Assembly: GCA_902362925.1 (NCBI GenBank)
Contig: CABIYL010000009.1
DNA length: 64,000 nucleotides
Source of the DNA: Pseudoflavonifractor sp902362925
GTDB lineage: Bacteria > Bacillota > Clostridia > Oscillospirales > Oscillospiraceae
Direction: 5' to 3' (one strand)
The notes below the pieces were generated by a model. The model searched no databases. It had not been told where the DNA came from and was given only the letters and a program-made list of their open reading frames with translations. The translations under genes were made by a program, and so were the position numbers. Below are positions 41,830 through 51,006 of the stretch, one piece after another. The first letter of the stretch is position 1, and each line of letters begins with the position of its first letter.

Positions 41830-43683
41830 TCATTTCAGTGAAAAATACTGCTCCCGGTGGTCCTTGCCGCCAAAGAGGTTGTTGTACTGTACCTGCTGGT
41901 ACTGCTCAATCAGGCTGGTATATTCGTTGTTCTCCAGGTGGCTGTACGCATGGCCGCTGGTGTCCGTGTACCCCACAAAGGTCATGGCAGGCAGCTGCTC
42001 CTGCACGTCCCAGAGGAAATCATTCCACGCAGTCCCCTCCAGACCGGCACAGCGCAGCACATGCAGGGCCAGGAAGTTCAGGCTGGTCACCTGGGGCACC
42101 TCCTCCGGCAGAGGATAGTTGGCCCACACCACAAAGGGCACCTGGTACTTGCCCATGTACTGCTCCATGGTCATCTCTGCCTGGGTGACGCCGTAGGCCT
42201 TGTCCAGAAACTCCTGCTCCACCGAGGGCTGATGGTCGCCGAACATGACCACAATTGTGGGCTCGTCCAGCTGGGAGAGGTACTCAATCAGGGTCTTGAA
42301 CGCCTGGTCCGACTTGTTGGCCAGGGTGAGATACTGCTCCGCCATGGGGTACTTTCCCGGCTCATCGGCCACCGTCACCTCCGCCGGATAGTCCTCCACG
42401 GTGTAGCTGCCGTGGCTCTGGATGGTGACGTTGAAGAGGAAGAGCGGCTTTCCCTCCTCCTTGTGCTCCAGCTCCCATATGACCTGCTCAAAGTCCGACT
42501 GGTCGCTCACATAGCCGTGCTCCATGGTCTGGGGCACATTCATATCGTCGCCGCACTTGAAGTTGTCAAAGCCCAGCAGGGGATAGGCCCGGTCCCGCTG
42601 CCAGGAGGTACGGGTACCCGGGTGGAAGGCCAGGGTGCTGTACCCCTGCTCTTTCAGCAATGAGGCCAGGGAGTAGGTGGGCTCCAGCACATACTGCTGG
42701 TAAGGGATGCTGCCCGAGGGGAGAAAGGCCATGGAGTTTCCGGTGAGGAACTCAAACTCGCTGGCGCTGGTGCCTGCGCCGAACACGGAGGTATAGGCGT
42801 GGCCGAACACCGCGTTGTCCAGACTGCTGACATAGTCCACCACGCTCTCGCTCAGCTCCAGGTTGCCGAAGAACTCAAAATCCGCCCAGGACTCGTTCAT
42901 GATGGCGATTACATTGGGCCGCTCCGGGGCGTCTGCGGTCCCAACCGGCCCCGACACCTGAGACATGAGCTGGTCCACACCCTCCGGAGAGGTGTCCGAA
43001 GGCTTGTCCACCTCCAGGAACTCGGTGTTGCGCAGGAATGTGGCCAGGCAGCCGCCAATGCGGTAGGACCCGGCGGGGTCCCACACGTCGGTGACCACGC
43101 CCAGCTCTCCCAGGCGGCTGGTGGGGAACAGGAAGCACAGGCAGGCCAGTCCGGCGCACAGCCAGCCCAGCCGCCCCTTCCATCCTGTAAGCCGGAGTCT
43201 GGTCCGCACCCGTTTCAGGCTCAGGAGGCACACCAGAGCAAGCACCAGCGCACCTGCCAGGCACATCTGCCAGGTGGGGACAAAGCGGTAGCTCCCCGCC
43301 ACGTCGGCGGCAGTACCCAGCGCGGAGAAGTCCCAGGGCAGAATGGGAGTGCCACGGAACAGGTTGACAAAGTAGTTGGCCGCGCCCCACAGGCCTGCCG
43401 CCAGGTGGACCACACAGGAGCTGAGCCAGACCCGGCCTGTCAGGCCGCAGAGCGGCCAGTAGAGCAGGGCGATGCAGAGGGCATTTGCCGCTGCCACAGG
43501 CAGCGGCATGGCCCACGGCGCAGCGCCGTAGGCCAGCTGCATCAGCCACACGGCGGTGAAGGGCGTCGGCAGCAGGGCAGCCAGCAGGGGCAGCCACCGG
43601 CGGATGTCTTTCAGCAGCGCCCGGCCTTCCTTCTCTCCGGGCACCGCTGTTTCCGGCTTATCTTGTCTCAATAATTGGTTCAT
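41830..43683 (-). CDS. LTA-synthase-family phosphoglycerol transferase/sulfatase
   Basis: A membrane enzyme of the LtaS/alkaline-phosphatase superfamily that moves glycerol-phosphate, or a similar group, onto an envelope polymer. The 617-residue protein has about five N-terminal helices and then an extracellular catalytic domain. Landmarks are NVIAIMNESWADF (metal-binding Glu), the nucleophilic threonine in GAGTSASEFEFLTG around residue 300, and VMFGDHQPS. The ATG at 43683 (MNQLLRQ) is 11 bases after GGAGG; another ATG nine bases earlier is too close to that site. Related enzymes include phosphoglycerol and phosphoethanolamine transferases. Confidence 0.85.
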   Translation of the reverse strand: MNQLLRQDKPETAVPGEKEGRALLKDIRRWLPLLAALLPTPFTAVWLMQLAYGAAPWAMPLPVAAANALCIALLYWPLCGLTGRVWLSSCVVHLAAGLWGAANYFVNLFRGTPILPWDFSALGTAADVAGSYRFVPTWQMCLAGALVLALVCLLSLKRVRTRLRLTGWKGRLGWLCAGLACLCFLFPTSRLGELGVVTDVWDPAGSYRIGGCLATFLRNTEFLEVDKPSDTSPEGVDQLMSQVSGPVGTADAPERPNVIAIMNESWADFEFFGNLELSESVVDYVSSLDNAVFGHAYTSVFGAGTSASEFEFLTGNSMAFLPSGSIPYQQYVLEPTYSLASLLKEQGYSTLAFHPGTRTSWQRDRAYPLLGFDNFKCGDDMNVPQTMEHGYVSDQSDFEQVIWELEHKEEGKPLFLFNVTIQSHGSYTVEDYPAEVTVADEPGKYPMAEQYLTLANKSDQAFKTLIEYLSQLDEPTIVVMFGDHQPSVEQEFLDKAYGVTQAEMTMEQYMGKYQVPFVVWANYPLPEEVPQVTSLNFLALHVLRCAGLEGTAWNDFLWDVQEQLPAMTFVGYTDTSGHAYSHLENNEYTSLIEQYQQVQYNNLFGGKDHREQYFSLK

Positions 43684-43746
43684 TTGTATCATTTCCTCCG
43701 GGAACGGACTTAAGGCGATATTATAGCGCGAAAATCAGGATCTGTC

Positions 43747-43778
43747 AAAAGGGGGTTTCCTTCCGGAAACCCCCTTTT
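43747..43778 (-). terminator. Intrinsic terminator after the SSB-like gene
   Basis: A 14-bp stem, AAAAGGGGGTTTCC with GGAAACCCCCTTTT, and a four-base loop lie ten bases after the stop of the SSB-like gene. The U-tract is only four long and part of the stem. Confidence 0.75.
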
Positions 43779-43787
43779 GGTCCGCTG

Positions 43788-44435
43788 TCAGGGAGACGCT
43801 GTCCAGAGCTGCTCTGTCAGGCTGGCCGCCCCTGCCGGTTCCAGCTTCATCACCGACACCTCAAAGGCGGTGCGGGTCAGGTTCTGTCCGTTCTCCACCT
43901 TGATGTACTGCCGGCTCTGGAGCCGGCCCTCCAGCCGTACGCCGTCCCCCACGCCGAGGGCGGCGCAGCGCTGGGCCAGGGAACCCCACACGATGCAGGG
44001 CAGGTAGTCCGCCCGGCCGTACCGGCGGTTCACCGCCAGCATCAGGTCGCAGATGTCCCGCCCCAACGGGGTACGGCGGAGCACCGGCGGCTTGCACAGC
44101 ACCCCGGCCAGGGACAGGTCGTTGGCGTGCTCCCCCGCCCCCGGGCGCAGGCTGCGGGCAAAGAGGGTGATGACCAGCCGGCTGCCCCGGCCGCTCTTGT
44201 TGTTGAAGGAGCGGACCTCTCCCTCAATCTCCACCTCTGCCCCCTCCGCCACCGGGCACTGCTCCAGCTGTCCGGCGGAGACCACCACATTGATCCGATC
44301 CTCCGTGCCCGACAGCCGCTCCACCCGCAGGGGGAAGGTCCAGTAGGTGACGCCCCGGTTCTCGTGGGAGACCACCGGCGCCGCAGCCGCCTCACCCCGC
44401 AGGAAGGCATGGTTCTCGTTCCAGTCTGTCTGCAT
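43788..44435 (-). CDS. SSB/primosomal-type OB-fold protein with two OB domains
   Basis: A 215-residue protein. The C-terminal half has an SSB-like OB fold (NDLSLAGVLCKPPVLRRTPLG, then MLAVNRRYGRADYLPCIVWG and LEGRLQSRQYIK, each a separate block). The N-terminal half looks like a second, diverged OB fold (NENHAFLRGEAAAAPVVSHENRG). It lacks the acidic tail of replicative SSB, so it is probably an auxiliary single-stranded DNA-binding protein. The start MQTDWNEN at 44435 fits homologous N-termini and has GGGAG about 11 bases upstream; longer in-frame starts exist. It is unrelated in function to its neighbours as far as can be seen. Confidence 0.7.
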   Translation of the reverse strand: MQTDWNENHAFLRGEAAAAPVVSHENRGVTYWTFPLRVERLSGTEDRINVVVSAGQLEQCPVAEGAEVEIEGEVRSFNNKSGRGSRLVITLFARSLRPGAGEHANDLSLAGVLCKPPVLRRTPLGRDICDLMLAVNRRYGRADYLPCIVWGSLAQRCAALGVGDGVRLEGRLQSRQYIKVENGQNLTRTAFEVSVMKLEPAGAASLTEQLWTASP

Positions 44436-44511
44436 ACCAATCCACACTCCCGTGTCATTTCTCAGGATGTGAGATATATATGCAGGTTTGTCCCCCACTA
44501 TGACCATCCCC

Positions 44512-45051
44512 TCAGGCTCCATATTCCGCCGCAAAGGTCAGCAGCTTTTCCCGGTCCCGGGGCTCCACCTTGACGGTGTAGAGCTCGTTTCCGGCGGGTA
44601 CCAGCCCCTTCAGCGTCTCCAGCTCGGGGGCGCGCTCCAGGTCCAGGCCGTCCACATACAGCAGCACCCGCTTGCCGGTGAAGGGGTGGGTCTCCAGATA
44701 CCGGCGCAGGGGACGGGCGGTCTCCCCCATGTAGACAGGGCTGCCGAACACCAGCAGGTCGTAGTCTCCCGGGGCATAGGGCAGGTCCTCCGAGGGGTGG
44801 TTCACCGTCACGGCGTAGCCCATCTCCGCCAGCCGTGCGGCCAGCGCCTCCGCCTGGGGCACGTTGCGCTTGGCGTTGGAGGGCTGGTACAGAAACAAAG
44901 CCTTCCGCGCCCCCTGCCCCAGCCGTTTCTCCGCAGGACGGCGGCGGCTGTCCCGGATGCTGATGGTCAGCTTGAAGAAAATCATCAGTCCCACCGCCGC
45001 AGCGGCCAGCAGGGACAGAACAATAAACAGAATATTGAGCAGCAGTTCCAT
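44512..45051 (-). CDS. Membrane-anchored flavodoxin-like protein
   Basis: A 179-residue protein with one N-terminal membrane helix (about 3-27), a basic linker, and a flavodoxin-like domain. In that domain ALFLYQPSNAKRN replaces the classic T/S-x-T phosphate loop, and LLVFGSPVYMG gives the second flavin loop. The final part, LYVDGLDLERAPELETL, is unusual. It may bind FMN, but the altered first loop makes cofactor binding uncertain. GAGG lies just ahead of the start. Its partners are unknown. Confidence 0.65.
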   Translation of the reverse strand: MELLLNILFIVLSLLAAAAVGLMIFFKLTISIRDSRRRPAEKRLGQGARKALFLYQPSNAKRNVPQAEALAARLAEMGYAVTVNHPSEDLPYAPGDYDLLVFGSPVYMGETARPLRRYLETHPFTGKRVLLYVDGLDLERAPELETLKGLVPAGNELYTVKVEPRDREKLLTFAAEYGA

Positions 45052-45173
45052 GGAAGAAATCCTCCTTTTCCAGGTGCAGTCAAAGCATAACAGAGAGATC
45101 TTATTTCTTCCATGGGGGTTTTATTAAAATAAGTTAAAGTTTTGGTGTGCTGATGCCCAGAATGGACCGGGGC

Positions 45174-45202
45174 TTGACATTCTCCCCCGCCCTCCCTATG
45201 AT
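45174..45202 (+). promoter_or_regulatory. Strong sigma-A promoter of the acyltransferase operon
   Basis: Consensus TTGACA (45174-45179) and TATGAT (45197-45202) are spaced by 17 bases. Transcription would begin about 40 bases before the acyltransferase start and probably continues through the MBOAT and SGNH genes. Confidence 0.85.
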
Positions 45203-45248
45203 GAAAACAGCAACCTCCAAAACTCGGCAGAGATATGTCAGGGAGGCG

Positions 45249-46328
45249 ATGTTCTTGTCTCAATCCACACAGACCAGGCTCTCCGGCCTGGACGTCCTGC
45301 GCAACGGCTCCATGCTGATGGTGGTCCTGCTCCACGTCTCCGGCGTGGGCGGTCTGCTTGCCGCCCTTCCGGCCGGTTCTCTCCGCTGGTGGGCTCTCTG
45401 GGGACTGGAAGCCCTGTGCTCCTGCGCCGTGAATTGCTACGGTCTGCTCAGCGGCTACCTGGGCGTGGGACACAGGCACCCCCTCTCCCGGTTGGGCTCC
45501 CTCTGGCTCCAGGCCGCCTTTTACTCCGCCGCACTCACGGTGCTGTTCGGCCTTCTGGACCCCGGCTCCCTCCGGGTACGGGACATGATCGCGCCTTTCT
45601 TCCCGGTACTCAACGGCACCTACTGGTATTTCAGCGCCTACTTCGCCCTCTTCCTGCTGATGCCCTTCCTGGACAGCGCCCTCACCGCCCTGTCCCCCGC
45701 TTCTGCCAAACGGCTGGTGCTGGCGCTGATTGCCGTCTTTTCCCTGGCCGACTTCATCTCCCCGGAGGAGATTTTCTCCACCCGCGGCGGGTACAGCGTG
45801 GCCTGGCTGGCGGTGCTCTACCTGCTGGGCGGATGCCTGCGGCTCCATCCCCCTGCCAGACTGCCCCGGCCTTGGCTGCTGCTGGCCGGGTATGTGGGCT
45901 TCTCCCTGCTGGCTCTGGTGGGCAAGACCTTCGGCGTATCCCAGCCCGGCACCTTCTTCAAGTGGGGAATCCTCCTGTCCTACACCTCCCCCCTCATTCT
46001 TCTGGCCGCACTGTGCCTGTTCCTGGCTCTGTACCGCCTGCCCCCTCTGCCCGCTCCCATTGCCCGGGTTGTGTCCTTCTGCGCGCCCTTGTCCTTCGGC
46101 GTGTACCTGCTCCACGCCCATCCGCTGGTGTGGTCCCACCTGCTGGCGGGCCGGACCGCCTTCCTGGCCCAGTTTTCCACGCCTCTGTGCCTGGCAGGCG
46201 CTCTGGCCGTCGGCCTGGCTATCTTCGCCGTAGGCATCGGCGTGGACTATGTGCGCAGCCTGATCTTCCGGGCCGGTGGGCATATCATCGGCCGCCTCCG
46301 GGCAGACCGCAGTACGCCGGTAAATTGA
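45249..46328 (+). CDS. Acyltransferase-3 family membrane protein
   Basis: A 359-residue polytopic membrane protein with about ten helices. It shows the family opening RLSGLDVLRNGSMLMVVLLH, whose histidine is catalytic in acyltransferase-3 proteins. These enzymes O-acylate cell-surface sugars using acyl donors from the cytoplasm. GGGAGG is only two bases before the ATG at 45249, so a TTG at 45255, eight bases from that site, may be the true start. It heads a plus-strand operon with MBOAT and SGNH genes, pointing to envelope-polymer modification. The target is unknown. Confidence 0.82.
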   Translation: MFLSQSTQTRLSGLDVLRNGSMLMVVLLHVSGVGGLLAALPAGSLRWWALWGLEALCSCAVNCYGLLSGYLGVGHRHPLSRLGSLWLQAAFYSAALTVLFGLLDPGSLRVRDMIAPFFPVLNGTYWYFSAYFALFLLMPFLDSALTALSPASAKRLVLALIAVFSLADFISPEEIFSTRGGYSVAWLAVLYLLGGCLRLHPPARLPRPWLLLAGYVGFSLLALVGKTFGVSQPGTFFKWGILLSYTSPLILLAALCLFLALYRLPPLPAPIARVVSFCAPLSFGVYLLHAHPLVWSHLLAGRTAFLAQFSTPLCLAGALAVGLAIFAVGIGVDYVRSLIFRAGGHIIGRLRADRSTPVN

Positions 46329-46386
46329 CTTTCCCCGCCGTATCAGCTAAAATATAATACCTACTTTTTGAAAAGGCGGTGACTCC

Positions 46387-47829
46387 GTGACCTTCCTCAC
46401 GCCGCAGTTCTTCTGCTTCTTCCCCGTGACGGCGCTGGTCTTTTTCCTGCTGCCCCAGCGGGCCCGCAACCCCTGGCTGCTGCTGGCCAGCTGGTTCTTC
46501 TACCTGTGCGCCAAGCCTATATACCTCACCTTCCTGCTCTTCACCATCGCGGCCTCCTACCTGACCGGGCGCCTGCTGGAGTGGAAAAAGAGCAAGGGCG
46601 CTCTGGCGGCCTGCCTGGTGATACTGGGCCTGCTGCTCTTTGTGTTCAAATACCTGAACTTCGCCCTGTCCCTGGCGGGTCGGGGACTGAATCTTCTGGG
46701 CTTCTCCTTCTCCACGCCGGTGCTGAACATTCTGATGCCCGTGGGTATCTCCTTCTATCTGTTCCAGGCCATGGGGTACGTCATCGACGTGTACCGGGGC
46801 AAGGTACCGGCGGAGAAGGACCTGTTGATTTACGCTCTGTTTCTCTCCTTCTTCCCCCAGATTGTCTCCGGCCCCATCGCCCGTGCCGACCATCTGCTGC
46901 CCCAGTTTAAAACCGAGCACCGGTTCGACTGGGACGAGTTCCGGGCCGGTCTGTTCCGGTTTTTGTGGGGCGCGTTCAAGAAGCTGGTGCTGGCCGACCG
47001 GCTGGCCGTGCTGGTGAACACCATCTTCACCGCCCCCCAGGACTTCGGCGCCCTCCAGCTCATGGGGGCCGCCGTGGCCTTCTCCCTCCAGCTCTACTGC
47101 GACTTCTCCTCTTACTCGGACATGGCCCTGGGCGTGGCCCGTGCCATGGGCTTCTCCCTGTTGGAGAACTTCCGCACCCCCTTCTTCTCCCGCTCCATTG
47201 CGGAGTTCTGGCGGCGGTGGCACATGTCCCTGTCCCACTGGTTCCGTGACTACCTCTATATCCCCCTGGGCGGCTCCCGGAAGGGCACAGTGCGGAAGTA
47301 CCTGAATGTGCTCATTGTCTTTGCCGTCAGCGGACTTTGGCATGGCGCGGCCATGACCTTTGTGGTGTGGGGCGTGCTCAACGGCCTGTACCAGGTCATT
47401 GGAGGCGTCACCGCCCCCCTACGAGGACGCCTCCACAGCGTCCTCCGTCTGAAGGAGGACGGCTGGCCCCTGCGGCTGTGGCAGATTTTCTGCACCTTCC
47501 TGCTGGCCACAGCGGCCTTTGTGTTCTTCAAGGCCGGGTCGGTGTCCACCGGGCTGGACATGCTCTCCGGCATGTTCCACGGCCCCCTGTGGGTCTTTAC
47601 CAGCATGGGTCTGGACCGTTGGGAGCTGCTGGCAGCCCTCTTCGGCCTTGTGGTGCTGTTGGCGGTGGACCTGCGGTCGGTGAACCACGACATCACCGCC
47701 GACTACCTCTCCGCGCCCCGGCTGGTGCGGTGGCTGGTGCTGTGGTTCCTGCTCTTCTCCTGCGTGGTGCTGGGCAGCTACGGCGCCGGGTACGACGCCC
47801 AGTCCTTTATCTATGGCTTCAGCTTCTGA
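46387..47829 (+). CDS. MBOAT-family O-acyltransferase (DltB/AlgI-like)
   Basis: A 480-residue polytopic enzyme that passes acyl groups across the membrane to an extracytoplasmic polymer. Family motifs are FRDYLYIPLGGSRKG and the catalytic histidine in GLWHGAAMTFVVWG. The GTG at 46387 is preceded by AAAGGCGG at seven bases. The gene after it is an SGNH-type protein, a pairing seen in alginate, cellulose and peptidoglycan acetylation systems as well as DltB-DltD. No dltA or dltC is nearby, so O-acetylation is more likely than D-alanylation (inference). Confidence 0.88.
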   Translation: MTFLTPQFFCFFPVTALVFFLLPQRARNPWLLLASWFFYLCAKPIYLTFLLFTIAASYLTGRLLEWKKSKGALAACLVILGLLLFVFKYLNFALSLAGRGLNLLGFSFSTPVLNILMPVGISFYLFQAMGYVIDVYRGKVPAEKDLLIYALFLSFFPQIVSGPIARADHLLPQFKTEHRFDWDEFRAGLFRFLWGAFKKLVLADRLAVLVNTIFTAPQDFGALQLMGAAVAFSLQLYCDFSSYSDMALGVARAMGFSLLENFRTPFFSRSIAEFWRRWHMSLSHWFRDYLYIPLGGSRKGTVRKYLNVLIVFAVSGLWHGAAMTFVVWGVLNGLYQVIGGVTAPLRGRLHSVLRLKEDGWPLRLWQIFCTFLLATAAFVFFKAGSVSTGLDMLSGMFHGPLWVFTSMGLDRWELLAALFGLVVLLAVDLRSVNHDITADYLSAPRLVRWLVLWFLLFSCVVLGSYGAGYDAQSFIYGFSF

Positions 47830-47847
47830 CCGGAAGGAGGACCCGGC

Positions 47848-48867
47848 TTGAAATCTCGTTTTCTCCGCAGGGAACTGCCGCTGGCCGCGGTTTTCCTGCT
47901 CATCACCGCTCTGCTGCTCAACTTTGTCTCCGACGTGCTCCGTCCCGCCCACACGGACTACGGCTCCACCTGGAGCGCCTTCCGTGCCGAGCCGGAGGAC
48001 AGCCTGGACGTCATCTACCTGGGCAGCTCCTACGCCTACTGCGACTTCAACCCGTCCGTCGTCTACGACAACTCCGGCCTGACGGGGTATGTGATGGCGG
48101 GCTCGGAACAGACGCTGTCCATCACCTACTGGTACCTGAAGGAGGTCTTTAAGACCCAGTCCCCCTCCGCCGTGGTGCTGGAGGCCACCTCCCTGTTTTT
48201 CGCTCAGTACCAGAACTACACCCAGCTCAACATCGATCTGATGCCCTTCTCCCCCAACAAGCTGGGGGCCATCTTCACCGCCGCCGAGCCGGATTTGCGC
48301 ACCGGATTGCTCTTTGACCTGTGGTTCTACCACGGACGGTGGTCTGAAATCCGTCCGGCCGACATCAAGCGTGCCCTGTTCCCCATCCAGCGGGACTACC
48401 TGAAGGGATTCACCGCCATTGACGAGGTGAAGGAGGGCGTGGGCGTGGAGCCCTACGTGGCTGACCGGGAGATTTCCGACGAGGACTACGCCGCCAACCT
48501 GTCCTGGCTGGCCAAAATCCTGGACCTGTGCGCCGAGCACGGGGCCACCCCCATCATCACCTTCAATCCCACCTACACCCGCTGCACCCAGGAGACCTAC
48601 GAGCGCATCGGCCGGGAGATTCAGGCCCTGGACGAGAACGTGATCTTCTGCAACTGGAGCGAGATGTTTGAGGAGATTGGTCTGGTGCCCACCGCCCACC
48701 TCTACGACGGCGGCCATCTGAACCAGGACGGCGCGGCCATCTTCTCCGCCTGGCTGGGGGAATACCTGACAAAAGAAGTCGGCCTGGTCCCCAGGGAACA
48801 GACCGCCGACAACACCGCCCACTGGCAGGAATCGGCACAGTGGTGGCAGGACTATCTGGCACAGTAA
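47848..48867 (+). CDS. SGNH-hydrolase-like membrane-anchored protein (AlgJ/DltD-type partner)
   Basis: A 339-residue protein with an N-terminal membrane anchor (about 9-27) and an extracellular SGNH-like domain. The serine lies in VIYLGSSYAYC near residue 52, and the Asp-His pair in YDGGHLNQDG near the C-terminus. It starts at TTG 47848, fixed by GGAGG seven bases upstream. Together with the MBOAT 18 bases upstream it probably completes transfer of an acyl group to a surface polymer. Family assignment is by motif spacing and context. Confidence 0.75.
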   Translation: MKSRFLRRELPLAAVFLLITALLLNFVSDVLRPAHTDYGSTWSAFRAEPEDSLDVIYLGSSYAYCDFNPSVVYDNSGLTGYVMAGSEQTLSITYWYLKEVFKTQSPSAVVLEATSLFFAQYQNYTQLNIDLMPFSPNKLGAIFTAAEPDLRTGLLFDLWFYHGRWSEIRPADIKRALFPIQRDYLKGFTAIDEVKEGVGVEPYVADREISDEDYAANLSWLAKILDLCAEHGATPIITFNPTYTRCTQETYERIGREIQALDENVIFCNWSEMFEEIGLVPTAHLYDGGHLNQDGAAIFSAWLGEYLTKEVGLVPREQTADNTAHWQESAQWWQDYLAQ

Positions 48868-48870
48868 TAT

Positions 48871-48906
48871 AAAAAATCCGGTCTCCCTCGGGAGACCGGA
48901 TTTTTT
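48871..48906. terminator. Bidirectional terminator between convergent genes
   Basis: A near-perfect stem (AAAAAATCCGGTCTCCC with GGGAGACCGGATTTTTT) around a three-base loop, with six U on each strand. It serves the SGNH gene on the plus strand and the flavoprotein gene on the minus strand. Confidence 0.95.
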
Positions 48907-48923
48907 ATGTCTGGAAGCTGGGA

Positions 48924-50792
48924 TTACTCCTTCACTTCGATGCCGGCGTTGGCAGCGGCCAGCTCGGCGGAGTACTTGCCCCAGGTGGCGCACATGCCGT
49001 GGCCGATACCGCCGATGGTGTTGTGGCCTGCGATGTTGGCGGAGCCGATGATCTCGCCGGCCAGGTAGGCGCCGCCCACCACGCTGCCGTCCTCACGGAC
49101 CATCTGGGCGTTCTCGTTGATACGGGGACCGCCGGCGGTCATCATCAGGTAGGGCACGGTGTACACGGCGTAGTAGGGACCTTCCTCGAAGGCCACCAGA
49201 TTGTCGGTACGGCCAAAAACGCTGTCGGCGCCGGCGGCCACGTCCTCATTGTACTTGGCAATGGTCTCGGGCAGCTTGTCCGCGCCGATCTGGGCGGCCA
49301 GGTCCTCCAGGGTGTCAGCCTTGAACATATAGCCCTGCTCCAGCAGCTCGTCGATCTTCTCCTGGGTGGTGAAGGCGGCGGAGTTGCTCATCATACCGGT
49401 GAAGAGGGCCTGCCCCTGGGCCTCAGCCTCCTGGAGCATCTGCTCGGTGAACACCACATAGATGATGTTCTGATCGGTGGTGCGCCACACGGTGCGCTTG
49501 TCCATGGAGGTGGCGGCGGGCTCGTTGAAGACACGCTCGCCGGCGGTGTTGATCCACACGGCGCCGTTGTAGTTGATGTTGCAGCGCAGGGAGGCCTGGA
49601 AGCCGCTGACGGGCACGGAACCGCCGTAGCAGGAGCAGTAGTCCATGTTATCGAAGGCGGCGCCGGCGGTACGGGCGAAGTCATAGCCGCTGCCGATGGC
49701 GGTGTTGGGGTCGTTGGAGGTGATGTTGGTGAAGTTGAACTCCTTCAGCCACTCCTCGCTGTAGCCATAACCGCCGGTGGCGATGATGGTGGAGGGAGCC
49801 AGGACCTCCTGGTCGCCAATCTTCACGCCGATGATGTTCTTGTCGGCGTCCAGTACCACGTCGGTGACCATGGTGTCCAGCATGAGCTGGGCCTGGCCGG
49901 CGGCGATGTACTCATCCAGCTTGGCGCTGAGGGCCTTGAGGAAGTAGGTGGCGCCGCCGGAGGACGCGCCGCCGGCGGTGTAGGTGACACGGTCGGTGTT
50001 CATGGTCAGGTATCCGCCGCTGTCCACCTGGTCGCTGAACTCCACGCCGATGTCGTTCTTCAGCCAGTCGATGGCGGCGCCGGAGCGCTCGGCATGGACC
50101 TTGGCGATGGCGGGATTCAGGTTCTGCTCGCCGCCGCCCATGGTGATGAAGTCCTCATAGAACTTCTCGGGGCTGTCCTCGATGCCGGCGGCCTTCTGGG
50201 CCTCAAAACCGGCGCCGGAGATGGAGCCGCCGGCGGTGTTGGCGGAGCCGCCGATGCGGAAGTTCTGCTCCAGCACCAGCACCTTGGCGCCCACCTCGGC
50301 CGCACGGACGGAGGCCACCATGCCGGCCAGACCGGCGCCCACCACGATGACGTCGGGGTCAATGGTGATCTCGGCGGTGGTCTCCTCCTCGCCGCCGCCG
50401 TTGAGGGCGTTCTCCACAGCGGCCATGATGCCGTTGCTGGTCATGGTGGCGCCGGCCACCGCGTCCACCTGGGTGGACTGCTGCTCCACGATGGCCTTGG
50501 GGATGTCCTCCAGGGCGGGATCGCTGATGCCGGCGGTCTCCTCGTGGGAGACGATGGTCACGTCGGTAATGTTGCCGTTCTCCACGGTGACGCTGACCTC
50601 AATGGGGCCGTTGTTGCCGTTGGCGGAGCCGGTATAGGTGCCGTCGGTAAAGGCGCCCTGAGCAGGAGCGCTTGCGGAGGGGGTAATGCTGGGGGAAGGG
50701 GTACCCTCGCCTGCGGGAGCGCCACAGGCGGCCAGGGACAGCATCAGCGCGCCGCTGAGCAGGAGACTGATGATTCTGTTTCTTCTTTTCAA
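48924..50792 (-). CDS. Extracellular FMN/FAD reductase lipoprotein (fumarate-reductase-like)
   Basis: A 622-residue exported flavoprotein. The signal peptide ends in the lipobox LSLAAC with Cys23. An FMN-binding domain (about 47-131) has the flavinylation motif AGATMTSN, with Thr118 the likely FMN attachment. A flavocytochrome-c/fumarate-reductase FAD domain follows, with VIVVGAGLAGMVAS and an MTAGGPRIN active-site region. It probably takes electrons from a membrane quinone/flavin chain to reduce an outside acceptor, as known flavinylated reductases do. The acceptor is unknown, and no ApbE gene is in the window. Translation begins at TTG, eight bases after AGGAGG. Confidence 0.9.
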   Translation of the reverse strand: MKRRNRIISLLLSGALMLSLAACGAPAGEGTPSPSITPSASAPAQGAFTDGTYTGSANGNNGPIEVSVTVENGNITDVTIVSHEETAGISDPALEDIPKAIVEQQSTQVDAVAGATMTSNGIMAAVENALNGGGEEETTAEITIDPDVIVVGAGLAGMVASVRAAEVGAKVLVLEQNFRIGGSANTAGGSISGAGFEAQKAAGIEDSPEKFYEDFITMGGGEQNLNPAIAKVHAERSGAAIDWLKNDIGVEFSDQVDSGGYLTMNTDRVTYTAGGASSGGATYFLKALSAKLDEYIAAGQAQLMLDTMVTDVVLDADKNIIGVKIGDQEVLAPSTIIATGGYGYSEEWLKEFNFTNITSNDPNTAIGSGYDFARTAGAAFDNMDYCSCYGGSVPVSGFQASLRCNINYNGAVWINTAGERVFNEPAATSMDKRTVWRTTDQNIIYVVFTEQMLQEAEAQGQALFTGMMSNSAAFTTQEKIDELLEQGYMFKADTLEDLAAQIGADKLPETIAKYNEDVAAGADSVFGRTDNLVAFEEGPYYAVYTVPYLMMTAGGPRINENAQMVREDGSVVGGAYLAGEIIGSANIAGHNTIGGIGHGMCATWGKYSAELAAANAGIEVKE

Positions 50793-50847
50793 GCTCTATT
50801 CCTCCTTATACTCGCCTGGCAGAGAAGCGTCCAGGCGGCCACTAAAC

Positions 50848-50876
50848 ATTGTAGTTAATTTATCGACAATTTGCAA
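50848..50876 (-). promoter_or_regulatory. Promoter of the flavin reductase gene
   Basis: TTGCAA (50876-50871) and TACAAT (50853-50848) with a 17-base spacer on the minus strand. The leader that follows contains a seven-base inverted repeat (50813-50819 with 50831-50837), which may be a small hairpin or operator. Confidence 0.75.
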
Positions 50877-50970
50877 GTATTTTAGACTTATTTTTTGTCA
50901 CTTTCGTTTTATGTATTTTTATGTTTACCTATTATTTTGTTTGTTTCTCCAATTTTCTTGCAAAAACAGG

Positions 50971-51005
50971 AAGGAGGATGGGATGCGGTGCATCCCATCC
51001 TCCTT
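50971..51005 (-). terminator. Terminator of the mosaic transporter operon
   Basis: A 15-bp perfect stem (AAGGAGGATGGGATG with its complement) and a five-base loop lie directly after the ATPase stop codon. It is followed on the minus strand by CCTG and five U. Confidence 0.9.
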
Positions 51006-51006
51006 C

